Assembly: GCA_044221555.1 (NCBI GenBank)
Contig: JBGAOY010000031.1
Span: 1-48,964, forward strand
Direction of reading: 5' to 3'
Source of the DNA: JAEUJM01 sp044221555
Lineage (GTDB): Bacteria; Actinomycetota; Acidimicrobiia; Acidimicrobiales; DATDAH01
Length of the DNA stretch: 48,964 nt
Below the pieces are notes generated by a model. That model searched no databases. It was not told where the DNA came from and saw nothing but the letters and a program-made list of their open reading frames with translations. Positions 14,062 through 22,006 of the stretch are shown here, piece after piece. Position numbers and translations under genes: made by a program. The stretch's first letter is position 1. Every line of letters begins with the position of its first letter.

Positions 14062-15687
14062 TCAGCCCGTGAAGGCGGGGGCGGTGGCCACCGGGGTGGC
14101 GGCCGGTGCCGCGGGGAACGACGGGCAGGTGGCCGACGGTGGCGACGGCGGCCCGGAGGCCACGGGGCCGGGATCCCCGGGGCGGCCGACCGTCACCGTC
14201 ACCTGCTCGACGCCGGGATCGGCGACCACCGTGAGGCGGGGATCGCCGGGTGCCGACGTGGCCTCGCCGCCGACCACGCGCACGTCGTAGCCGGAGGGAT
14301 ACGCCCTGGTGTTCGTGTCGATCACCGTCGTCGTCCCGTCGGGGAACGCGGCACCGTCGGGCCCAGTGGTCGACCAGGCCACCTGGTAGGTGCCACCCAC
14401 GGGGTCGTAGGACGCCCCCAAGGGCGTGCCCGCCACCGCCACCGCGTGGGGGCGCGCCAGCGCGTCGACCACGGCGTCGTCCACGTTGGCGCCCGTGGCG
14501 GGGGCGGCGAGATCGTGCACCATCTCCTGGTCGTAGGACCAGAACATCCAGGGCACCAGCGCCGAATCGAACATCGCGGTCTGCCGCTGCAGGGTGGCCA
14601 CGTCGGCGGTGGCACCGAACTCGGTGTTGAGCAGCGCCCCACCCGTGCAGTCGGTCCAGTCCACGGCGTGGTCGATGACGGCCGGGTCCAGCGAGGGGTC
14701 GGTGGTGTACACGTGGAAGCTCATGCCCCCGGCGGCGTCGCCTCCGGGCACGTCGATCGAGGTGGTGGACATGCCGAAGTTGAACAGCACCCACGGTTCG
14801 CCGAAGACCAGGTGCTCGGTGTCGTGGCGGCGCAGGGCGGTTGTGGCGGTGGCGTAGTAGGCGTCGAGGTAGGCGTGGTCGAGGTCGGGGCACCCCTGCG
14901 GCTGGGATACGCACGGCAGATACGTGGTGCCGGGCCACGGCTCGTTCAACAGGTCGTAGCCGAGCACGGCGTCGTTGCCGGCGAAGCGTTCACCGACCGC
15001 CTCGAACCAGGCCGCGGCCCGGTCCTGCAGGGGCACGCCGCCGGGGCCGGGGACATTGTCCCAGAAGCTCTGGAAGGCGGCCTGGATCGCCGGGTTGGTG
15101 AGGTAGTACAGCGGGAACGGGGTGCCCGTGTCGGTGGCGCCGCTGGTGAAGGTCATCCACACCGGGAAGCCGTTGTCGCGGAAGGCCGGGCCCCAGCCGT
15201 CCTGGTGGAAGTCGAGCAGCACGAGGAGGCCGTGAGCGGCCAGCACGTCCACGGTGGCCGCGATCTGGTCGAGGTATTCCGTGTCGATCAGGCCGGGTTC
15301 CGGCATGAGCGCGTAGGCCTCGATGCCGAGGCGCACCACATCGAAGCCGCTGTCGGCGAGGAGTTGGGCGTCGTCGTCGCCGAAGCCGGCTGCGGCCGGG
15401 TCGAGCGGGCCGTACTTGCTCACCATGTTCACGCCGCGGGGCAGGAGCACCCGTCCGTCCGCGTCGACCAGCCACCGGCCGACGTGGCCGACCGCTCCCA
15501 CGGGCGCGACCTCGGCGCCGGCCGTGCCGGAACCGGCTTGCTCCGCACCGACCCGCGAGCCGGCGGCGAGCGCCGCCGCCGGCGAGGCCAGCGGGATGGC
15601 CAGCGCCGCGAGCAGCAGCGCGAGGACGAACGGCACCCCGACGGCGGTGCGCACCGCTCGGGCCCCGCCCTCGTTCCTCGGCCTCAC
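14062..15687 (-). CDS. Secreted glycoside hydrolase family 5, endoglycoceramidase-like
   Basis: The protein has 541 residues when started at the GTG (15687) that overlaps the rel stop as GTGA. Residues 1-45 form a long signal peptide (basic stretch, then GVPFVLALLLAALAIPLA, then an Ala-rich cleavage region). The GH5 barrel shows RGVNMVSKYGPL, VVRLGIEAYALMPEPG, LLVLLDFHQDGWG, GYDLLNEPWPG (acid/base Glu near 249), SFHVYTTD and LLNTEFGAT (nucleophile Glu near 356). A C-terminal beta-type domain (about 430-530) is typical of the endoglycoceramidase branch. Substrates in that group are glycolipids or steryl glucosides; the true substrate is unknown. It is not part of the housekeeping order and is translationally coupled to rel, which is odd for an exported hydrolase. 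Confidence 0.85.
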   Translation of the reverse strand: MRPRNEGGARAVRTAVGVPFVLALLLAALAIPLASPAAALAAGSRVGAEQAGSGTAGAEVAPVGAVGHVGRWLVDADGRVLLPRGVNMVSKYGPLDPAAAGFGDDDAQLLADSGFDVVRLGIEAYALMPEPGLIDTEYLDQIAATVDVLAAHGLLVLLDFHQDGWGPAFRDNGFPVWMTFTSGATDTGTPFPLYYLTNPAIQAAFQSFWDNVPGPGGVPLQDRAAAWFEAVGERFAGNDAVLGYDLLNEPWPGTTYLPCVSQPQGCPDLDHAYLDAYYATATTALRRHDTEHLVFGEPWVLFNFGMSTTSIDVPGGDAAGGMSFHVYTTDPSLDPAVIDHAVDWTDCTGGALLNTEFGATADVATLQRQTAMFDSALVPWMFWSYDQEMVHDLAAPATGANVDDAVVDALARPHAVAVAGTPLGASYDPVGGTYQVAWSTTGPDGAAFPDGTTTVIDTNTRAYPSGYDVRVVGGEATSAPGDPRLTVVADPGVEQVTVTVGRPGDPGPVASGPPSPPSATCPSFPAAPAATPVATAPAFTG

Positions 15688-17891
15688 GACCCGGGGAGCA
15701 CCCGGTAGGCGTCGTAGACGCTCTCGATCCCCTTGATCGAGCTGATCACCGAGTCGAGGTGGGAGGGGTCCCCCAGCTCGAAGTCGAAGTGCATCTTGCA
15801 CACCCGGTCGGCACCGGTGCGGGTGGTCGAGCTGAGGATGTTGACCTGGTGCGCCGCGAACGCCGACGACACCTCACCCAGCAGGGAGCGGCGGTCGAGC
15901 GCCTTCACCTCGATGGACGCCACGAACATGCCGTTGTGGGCCCGATCCCATTCGACCTCGATGAGGCGGTCGATCTGACCGGCCATCAGCGACACGGCGT
16001 TGGCGCAGTCGGTGCGGTGCACCGACACCCCCCGGCCTCGGGTGACGAAGCCCATGATCTCGTCGCCCGGCACCGGCGTGCAGCAGCGGGACAGCCGCAC
16101 GAGCACGTCGTCGAGGCCCTCGACGTGCACGCCGGCGCCGTCGGCCGACTTCCGCCGGCGGCGCACGGTGGTGGGTAGCTGCTCCTCGCGCCCGGGGTCG
16201 CCCCCGTGCAAGAGGCGGGTGGCCCGGGCTGCCACCGCCTGGGGGGACACGTGTCGCTCCCCCACCGCGGCGTACAGCGCGTCGAGGTCGGCGTAGTTGA
16301 GGCTGGCGACCACGTCGGCGACCAGCTTGGCGGCCGCCGGCGTGCGTATGGGGACGCCGGCGCGGCGCAGGGCCTTCTGCACCTCGTCGCGGCCGGTGTC
16401 GATCGCGTCCTCCCGGCGCTCCTGGCTGAACCACTGACGGATCTTGTTGCCCGCCCGGCGGGTGACCACCACGTTCAGCCAGTCGGCCGAAGGGCCCGCG
16501 CTGCCGGTCTTGGCGGTGAAGATCTCCACGGTGGCACCCGACCGCAACGGGGTCTCGAGCGAGACCAGGCGGCCGTCGACCTTCGCGCCGATGCAGGCGT
16601 GGCCCACCTCGGTGTGGATCGTGTAGGCGAAGTCGATGGGCGTGGCGCCGTTCGGCAGCGTCACCACGTCGCCCTGCGGGGTGAAGACGTAGACCTCGTC
16701 CTGGTCGAGGTCGATCTTCAGGTTGGCCATGAACGCCGACGGGTCGGAGGTCTCCTCCTGCCAGTCGATGATGCGGTTGAGCCAGACCGCGTCGCCGGCA
16801 GGCGACGGATCCTTGTAGCTCCAGTGCGCGGCCACCCCGATCTCGGCCCGACCGTGCATCTCACGGGTGCGGATCTGCACCTCGAGCGGCTTGCCCTGCG
16901 GCCCGATCACGGTGGTGTGCAGCGACTGGTACAGGTTGAACTTGGGCATGGCCACGTAGTCCTTGAAGCGACCCTGCACCGGGTGCCACGTGCCGTGGAT
17001 CGATCCCAGGGCGGCGTAGCAGTCCTTCACCGTGCCGACGATCACCCGGATGCCGACCAGGTCGAAGATCTCGTCGAACTCCCGCCCCTTCACCACCATC
17101 TTCTCGTAGATGCTCCACAGGTGCTTGGGTCGACCGGTGACCTCGGCGTCGATGCCCAACTCGCCGAGGCGCTGGCGCACCTCCTCGAGGACCTGGGTGA
17201 GGTAGAGCTCCCGCTCGGGAGCGCGGATCGAGACCATGTGGTCGATCTCGGCGTAGCGCTTGGGGTGCAGCGCCGCGAAGGCCAGATCCTCGAGCTGCTG
17301 CTTCATGTCCTGCATGCCGAAGCGGTGGGCCAGGGGTGCGTAGACGTCGAGCGTCTCCTGGGCGGTGCGCTCCTGCTTCCACTCGGGCATCGCCGCGATG
17401 GTCCGCATGTTGTGCAGCCGGTCCGACAGCTTGATGATCAGCACCCGCAGGTCCTCGGCCACCGCCACGAGCATCTTGCGGATGGTGGCTGCCTGCTGCG
17501 CCTCCTTCGTCTCGAAGTCGAGGCGCTCGAGCTTGGTGACCCCGTCGACGATCGAGGCGACCGTGGGGTTGAAGTCCCGCTCGATCTCCTCGAGGCTCAC
17601 CAGGGTGTCCTCGACGGCATCGTGCAGCACCGCCGCCGCCACCGTGTCCTCGTCGAGGCCGAGGTCGGCCACGATGGTGGCCACCGCCAGCGGATGGGTG
17701 ATGTACGGGTCGCCCGATTTGCGGAATTGGCCCTCGTGGGCGGCCGCCGCCAGTGTGTACGCCGCCTCGATGAGGGCGGTGGAGGCCTTGGGGTGGTGCC
17801 GCCGGAACGTGTCGAGCAGTGGTTTGAGCTCGATCGCCGCAGGGACGCTGTGCCGCCGCCACGGGAGTACGCGATCGACGGTCGTGGCCAC
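15684..17891 (-). CDS. rel: Bifunctional (p)ppGpp synthetase/hydrolase
   Basis: The protein has 735 residues, the length of long RSH enzymes. Domains in order: HD hydrolase (HPLAVATIVADLGLDED and VLHDAVEDT with His-Asp near 90-91, RLHNMRT), synthetase (HLWSIYEKMVVKG, FDEIFDLVGIRVI, HTTVIGPQGKPLEVQIRT), TGS (VYVFTPQGDVVTLPNGATPI), zinc-finger/helical region with RCCTPVPGDEIMGFVTRGRG, and a C-terminal ACT domain. It makes and degrades the stringent-response alarmone. It follows apt by only 5 nt, as in mycobacteria, and its stop overlaps the GH5 start, so the apt-rel-GH5 genes are probably one transcript. Confidence 0.97.
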   Translation of the reverse strand: MATTVDRVLPWRRHSVPAAIELKPLLDTFRRHHPKASTALIEAAYTLAAAAHEGQFRKSGDPYITHPLAVATIVADLGLDEDTVAAAVLHDAVEDTLVSLEEIERDFNPTVASIVDGVTKLERLDFETKEAQQAATIRKMLVAVAEDLRVLIIKLSDRLHNMRTIAAMPEWKQERTAQETLDVYAPLAHRFGMQDMKQQLEDLAFAALHPKRYAEIDHMVSIRAPERELYLTQVLEEVRQRLGELGIDAEVTGRPKHLWSIYEKMVVKGREFDEIFDLVGIRVIVGTVKDCYAALGSIHGTWHPVQGRFKDYVAMPKFNLYQSLHTTVIGPQGKPLEVQIRTREMHGRAEIGVAAHWSYKDPSPAGDAVWLNRIIDWQEETSDPSAFMANLKIDLDQDEVYVFTPQGDVVTLPNGATPIDFAYTIHTEVGHACIGAKVDGRLVSLETPLRSGATVEIFTAKTGSAGPSADWLNVVVTRRAGNKIRQWFSQERREDAIDTGRDEVQKALRRAGVPIRTPAAAKLVADVVASLNYADLDALYAAVGERHVSPQAVAARATRLLHGGDPGREEQLPTTVRRRRKSADGAGVHVEGLDDVLVRLSRCCTPVPGDEIMGFVTRGRGVSVHRTDCANAVSLMAGQIDRLIEVEWDRAHNGMFVASIEVKALDRRSLLGEVSSAFAAHQVNILSSTTRTGADRVCKMHFDFELGDPSHLDSVISSIKGIESVYDAYRVLPGS

Positions 17892-17896
17892 GGCGG

Positions 17897-18427
17897 TCAG
17901 TCGTAGGTGAGCAGGGACATGACGTCCTTGCCGTCGAGCCTGCTACGGCCGTCCAGGAACGCCAGCTCCATCAGGAAGCCCATGCCCACCACGTCGCCGC
18001 CGAGCTTCTCGACCAGGCTGGCCGTGGCCGCCGCCGTGCCGCCGGTGGCCAGCACGTCGTCGATGATGGCCACCCGGTGGCCGTCGCCTACGGCGTCTCG
18101 GTGCACCTCGAGGGTGTCGGTGCCGTACTCCAGCTCGTACTCCTGGAACTCGGTCTCGTGCGGCAGCTTGCCCGGCTTGCGCACGGGGACGAAGGCCGCG
18201 CCCAGCTTGTAGGCGACGGGAGCGCCGAGGATGAAGCCCCGTGCCTCGATCCCGATCACCCGGTCGACGTCATGGCCGGCGAAGTGCTCGGCGAGCGCGT
18301 CGACGGTGAAGCGGAAGGCCTCGACGTCGGCCAGCAAGGGCGAGATGTCCTTGAAGATGATGCCGGGTGTGGGAAACCCCGGGATGTCGCGGATGTGGTC
18401 CTTGAGCCATTCGGAGTCGGCCGCCAT
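17897..18427 (-). CDS. apt: Adenine phosphoribosyltransferase
   Basis: The protein has 176 residues and salvages adenine to AMP with PRPP in the cytoplasm. It begins WLKDHIRDIPGFPTPGIIFKD, typical of APRT, and carries the PRPP-binding motif VAIIDDVLATGGTAAA near residue 120. The ATG at 18427 lies 6 nt after TAAGAT with no strong ribosome binding site, so the transcript is probably leaderless. In this class of bacteria apt sits between secF and rel, as here. Confidence 0.96.
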   Translation of the reverse strand: MAADSEWLKDHIRDIPGFPTPGIIFKDISPLLADVEAFRFTVDALAEHFAGHDVDRVIGIEARGFILGAPVAYKLGAAFVPVRKPGKLPHETEFQEYELEYGTDTLEVHRDAVGDGHRVAIIDDVLATGGTAAATASLVEKLGGDVVGMGFLMELAFLDGRSRLDGKDVMSLLTYD

Positions 18428-18433
18428 CCACCC

Positions 18434-18439
18434 ATCTTA
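18434..18439 (-). promoter_or_regulatory. -10 hexamer TAAGAT, leaderless apt promoter
   Basis: TAAGAT on the minus strand, a 6-nt spacer (GGGTGG), then the apt ATG. The geometry matches the leaderless promoters of alaS, pdxS and pimA. Confidence 0.65.
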
Positions 18440-18471
18440 GGGGCGGCTGGGGCCGGCTCAGACGACGGCGC

Positions 18472-19638
18472 TCACCGCTTCTTCTTCTTGCGCGGACGGG
18501 GCGGGATCACCGTGCCACCGGGAGTGGTCGACGGCCGCGCCAGCGGGTCGACGGGGCCGGCCGTTCCCTCCTTGGCGGCCGTGGCGCCGCCCTTGCCGGC
18601 GCCGACCCCTGCGGCCACGGGCGCACCCCGGAGCGAGGTGGCCGACGCGTGGCGGATCCCGGTGACGGGCACCGGCCCGCCGTACGCCCGCTCGAGGCGC
18701 TCGCGGAGCGCCCGGTTGCGGGGCTCGCGCTCCTTCAGGTTGGCGACGAGGCTGGCGGCCACGACCAGCGACGAGTACGCACCGCTGAGCAGGCCGACGA
18801 ACAGCGCGAACCCGAACTCCTCGAGGCTCACCGCACCCAGCAGGTAGGCACCGATGAGCAGCAGCGAGATCACCGGGACGATGGTGACGAACGTGGTGTT
18901 GAGCGACCGCATGAGGGTCTGGTTCAGCGACAGGTTCATCAGCCCGGTGTAGGTGGTGCGGTTGGCCAGGCCGACGCGCGCCTGGTTCTCCTGCACCTTG
19001 TCGAACACCACGATGGTGTCGTAGAGCGAGAAGCCCAGGATGGTGAGGAACGCCACCACCGTGGCCGGCGTCACCACGATGGCGAACACCGAGTAGACGC
19101 CGACGCAGATGACGATGTCGTGCACCACGGCCACCAGCGCGCCGATGGCCATGCGCCACTCCAGCCGCAGCGCGATGTACAGGCCCAGCACGATGAAGAA
19201 GATGACCAGGGCGCGCACGGCCTTCTCGGTGATGTTGTCGCCCCACGAGGGGCCGACCGTGCTGACGCTGATCTCGCCGGGCTCCACCTGCGCGGTGTCG
19301 GCCAGGAGCTCGGTGATCTCGCCGCTGCGGTCGACCGCCTCGACCCCGGCCTGCACCCGGATCACCTGATCCCCCGACTGGTTGGTGAGCGTCTGGATCT
19401 TGGCGTCACCTTCGTCGACGGTGACCATCGCGCTGCGGACCTCGGCGATCGAGGTCTCCTGGCTCGGGAACTCCCAGACACCGCCGCCCGAGAAGTCGAT
19501 GCCCAGGTTGAGGCCCCGGGTGAACAGCGACACGACGCTGATGAGCACCAGCAGGATCGACAGGGGGATGCCGATGCGCCACAGCTTGCGGAAGTCGTAG
19601 TCGTTCTCGCCCCGGTAGAGGCGGGACATCGTGCTCAT
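18472..19638 (-). CDS. secF: Protein translocase subunit SecF
   Basis: The protein has 388 residues with six membrane segments. It works with SecD to pull exported proteins through SecYEG using the proton gradient. Signatures: GLNLGIDFSGGGVWEF (first periplasmic motif), ARVGLANRTTYTGLMNLSLN and TLMRSLNTTFVTIVPVISLL (conserved cytoplasmic and membrane segment 5), and LSGAYSSLVVAASLV. The C-terminal 75 residues are disordered, Ala/Gly/Pro-rich and end in a basic RPRKKKKR tail. The gene is separated from secD by 85 nt that hold copy 2 of the 42-bp intergenic element. Confidence 0.96.
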   Translation of the reverse strand: MSTMSRLYRGENDYDFRKLWRIGIPLSILLVLISVVSLFTRGLNLGIDFSGGGVWEFPSQETSIAEVRSAMVTVDEGDAKIQTLTNQSGDQVIRVQAGVEAVDRSGEITELLADTAQVEPGEISVSTVGPSWGDNITEKAVRALVIFFIVLGLYIALRLEWRMAIGALVAVVHDIVICVGVYSVFAIVVTPATVVAFLTILGFSLYDTIVVFDKVQENQARVGLANRTTYTGLMNLSLNQTLMRSLNTTFVTIVPVISLLLIGAYLLGAVSLEEFGFALFVGLLSGAYSSLVVAASLVANLKEREPRNRALRERLERAYGGPVPVTGIRHASATSLRGAPVAAGVGAGKGGATAAKEGTAGPVDPLARPSTTPGGTVIPPRPRKKKKR

Positions 19639-19642
19639 GTCT

Positions 19643-19684
19643 CCCGCTCCTGCTCGCTTCGCTCACGAGCCGCTCGGGCCACGC
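19643..19684 (-). repeat. 42-bp intergenic element, copy 2 (secD to secF)
   Basis: It matches 9968-10009 at 39 of 42 positions and has the same orientation relative to the flanking genes: downstream of one gene's stop and ending a few nt before the next gene's start (GAGCGGGAGACATGAGC, with the secF ATG). It contains a perfect palindrome, CGAGCGGCTCG. Confidence 0.8.
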
Positions 19685-19723
19685 CCGTCGCCCGTTCGGC
19701 CACGTAGGCGGCGTTCCTCGTGC

Positions 19724-21610
19724 TCATGTCGCGGCCTCCTCGGCCAGGTCGGGCCCGACGGGCTCGGTGTCACGCCGCTCGGGGATGCCGAACCAGGCCG
19801 GGTGCGTCCCGAACCGCCGGCTGCGGACCATGATCGCCACCAGCGGGCGCAGCAGGAAGTAGAAGGCGACGAGGTCGAGCAGGGCGGCCAGGCCCAGGTA
19901 GAAGGCGAACCCCCGTACCGCGCCCACGGTGAGGAAGTACAGGATGGCGGCGCCNNNNNNNNNNNNNNNNNNNNNNNNNNNNNNNNNNNNNNNNNNNNNN
20001 NNNNNNNNNNNNNNNNNNNNNNNNNNNNNNNNNNNNNNNNNNNNNNNNNNNCCTATGAGCGAGGCCGAGTCGGCCTTGACGATGGTGGAGAACGCCGACG
20101 AGAACGAGCGCTCGACCGACGAGCGCAGGGTGCGCCCGTTGTACACGTCCTCTTTCAGGTGCTCGTAGTAGACGACGTTCGAGTCGAGGGAGATGCCGAT
20201 CGACACGATGATGCCCGTGACGCCGGCCAGGGTCAGCGCCAGGCCCCGCGTCTCGCCGAGGTAGGCGATGATCGTCCAGAGCATCATGGCGCCAGAGAGC
20301 AGGCTGATGATGGCGACGGCACCCAGCAACCGGTAGTACAGCACCATGAACAGCGTGGCGATGCCGAGTCCGATGAGACCGGCGATGAGGCCGGCGTGCA
20401 GGGCGTCGGTGCCGAGCGTCGCCGACACGGTCTGGGTCTGCTGCGGCTCGAGCTCGACCGGCAGCGCGCCGTAGCGCAGCACGAGGGCCAGGTCCTTGGC
20501 GCTGCTCTCGTCGAAGTTACCGGTGATCTGGATCCGATCGCGCTCGTACGAGGGTTGGTTGATGGTCGGCGCCGAGATCACGATGCCGTCGAGGACGATC
20601 GCCAGCTGGCGAGACGGGCAGGTGGGCGCGCCGGTGTTGCACTCGGCCGCGACGGTGTTGAACTTGTCGATGCCGTCCTCACCGCCCTTGAAGATGGGGT
20701 TCACCACCCACGAGTTCTGGGGGAAGGTCGCGCTGGCGTCGCTGAGGGCATCGCCCTTCAGCGCGGTGGGGCCCAGCCAGTAGAGGTTCACCCAGCACTT
20801 CGTCGGATCGGCGGGGTCGACGTCGCACTTGGGGTCGACCTCGGGCAGGATCACGGACTGGCGCGCCTTGTCGTCCACCCGCCTGGTGATGCCGTTGCGG
20901 TTCACGTCGGTGGGCGGGGTGGTGCAACCGGCCGCGGCGTCGCCGGTGGCCGTCGGATCGGTGGGCACGGCCGTGGTGCCCGTCGTCGCGGTCGTCGCGG
21001 TGGTCGCCGTCGGGTCGGTCACCGCCGGCGTGGTCGCGGTGGTTGCGGGCGTGGTCGTCGTGGTGTCGGCCTGGAGGCCGGCGGCGCTCTCGCCGACCAC
21101 CGCGCCGGCCACAGGGAGCCCCACCTCGTTGTCGGTGGCCGACGAGTCGGTGGTGGCGACGGTCGTGGTGGTGGATCCCCCGGCCGTGGTCGAGGTGGTC
21201 CCTCCGGGCGCGCTGGTGGACGTCGTGGAGGAGGAGGTGGCGTCGGCCCCGGTACCGGGCACGGGAAGGACCTGGCACACGGGACGGAACCGCAGCTCAG
21301 CGGTCTGGCCCACCAGGTCCAGCGCCCGGCTCTGGTTCTCCACACCGGGGAGCTGCACGAGGATGGTGTCACCCTGCCGCGAGATGTCCGGCTCGGCCAC
21401 GCCGAGCGCGTCGACGCGGCTCCTGATGATGTCGATGGCCTGGTCGAGCTGGTCGCTCGGCACGTCGTTCGCAGGTTGCAGGACCACCGACACCCCACCC
21501 TGAAGGTCGAGGCCGAGCAGCGGCTTGTAGCCGGCGACGAGGACGGCCACGAACGACCCCACGGAGATGACCAGGAACGCGATGAGGCCGCCGACGCCCT
21601 TGCGCTTCAT
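19724..21610 (-). CDS. secD: Protein translocase subunit SecD, with a Thr/Ser-rich insertion and an assembly gap
   Basis: SecD completes the SecDF motor. It starts with a membrane segment (GLIAFLVISVGSFVAVLVAG), then LLGLDLQGGVSVVLQP (conserved periplasmic motif), the P1 domain, and later five C-terminal membrane segments with LALTLAGVTGIIVSIGISLDSNVVYYEHLKED (in pieces). Residues about 120-228 are a low-complexity Thr/Ser/Ala insertion inside P1 that other SecD proteins lack. A run of 97 N bases (19955-20051) interrupts the C-terminal part. The flanking residues (ADSASLI and GAAILYFLTVGAVRGFAF) fit the family directly end to end, so probably nothing is missing. The stated length of 628 residues is therefore probably about 595. 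Confidence 0.93.
   Translation of the reverse strand: MKRKGVGGLIAFLVISVGSFVAVLVAGYKPLLGLDLQGGVSVVLQPANDVPSDQLDQAIDIIRSRVDALGVAEPDISRQGDTILVQLPGVENQSRALDLVGQTAELRFRPVCQVLPVPGTGADATSSSTTSTSAPGGTTSTTAGGSTTTTVATTDSSATDNEVGLPVAGAVVGESAAGLQADTTTTTPATTATTPAVTDPTATTATTATTGTTAVPTDPTATGDAAAGCTTPPTDVNRNGITRRVDDKARQSVILPEVDPKCDVDPADPTKCWVNLYWLGPTALKGDALSDASATFPQNSWVVNPIFKGGEDGIDKFNTVAAECNTGAPTCPSRQLAIVLDGIVISAPTINQPSYERDRIQITGNFDESSAKDLALVLRYGALPVELEPQQTQTVSATLGTDALHAGLIAGLIGLGIATLFMVLYYRLLGAVAIISLLSGAMMLWTIIAYLGETRGLALTLAGVTGIIVSIGISLDSNVVYYEHLKEDVYNGRTLRSSVERSFSSAFSTIVKADSASLIXXXXXXXXXXXXXXXXXXXXXXXXXXXXXXXXXGAAILYFLTVGAVRGFAFYLGLAALLDLVAFYFLLRPLVAIMVRSRRFGTHPAWFGIPERRDTEPVGPDLAEEAAT
19955..20051. other. 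Assembly gap of 97 N inside secD
   Basis: Undetermined bases. On the coding strand the left flank ends TCGCTCATAGG and the right flank begins GGCGCCGCCATCCTG. Merging them at the shared GG gives a seamless SecD sequence, so the true gap is probably zero or a short overlap. Confidence 0.9.
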
Positions 21611-21644
21611 GAGCTGGTCCCCTCAGGTCGTGCCGGAAGGGCCA

Positions 21645-21938
21645 TCACGCCTTGCCGTCGGCGTCGTCGTCGGTGTCATCGTCGGGCGACTCGTACTCGA
21701 CCAGCTCGGCGATGGCATCGCGGGACATGTGCAGCTCGACGCCGTCGGCGACCTCGAGGCGCAGGACGTCGCCGTCGATGGCCGTCACCACGCCGTAGAT
21801 GCCACCGGTCGTCATGACGTCGTCACCCACCTCGAGCGACGCGACCAGCTCCCGGTGCTCCTTGACCTTCTGTTGCTGGGGGCGGATCAGCACGAAATAG
21901 AAGACCCCCATCATCACGACGATCAGGACGATATTCAC
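21645..21938 (-). CDS. yajC: Preprotein translocase accessory subunit YajC
   Basis: The protein has 97 residues, with a GTG start at 21938. The N-terminal membrane segment (IVLIVVMMGVFYFVLIRPQQQK) carries the family hallmark IRPQQQK. A small beta domain follows (VGDDVMTTGGIYGVVTAIDGD), then an acidic tail. It joins SecDF in the holotranslocon. It lies upstream of secD and downstream of tgt, the classic queA-tgt-yajC-secD-secF order. Confidence 0.95.
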   Translation of the reverse strand: MNIVLIVVMMGVFYFVLIRPQQQKVKEHRELVASLEVGDDVMTTGGIYGVVTAIDGDVLRLEVADGVELHMSRDAIAELVEYESPDDDTDDDADGKA

Positions 21939-22006
21939 AGCGGATCCGGGAGGGTCGGCGACAGGGGCGAGCCGGGACGAGAGGCCCCGGCGAACGGCGG
22001 GTCAGG

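Noticed and set aside
16206..17906. Long plus-strand frame opposite rel
   Set aside because: Same third-position GC effect. The translation is repetitive in Leu, Val, His and Arg and has no domain, while rel on the other strand is complete.
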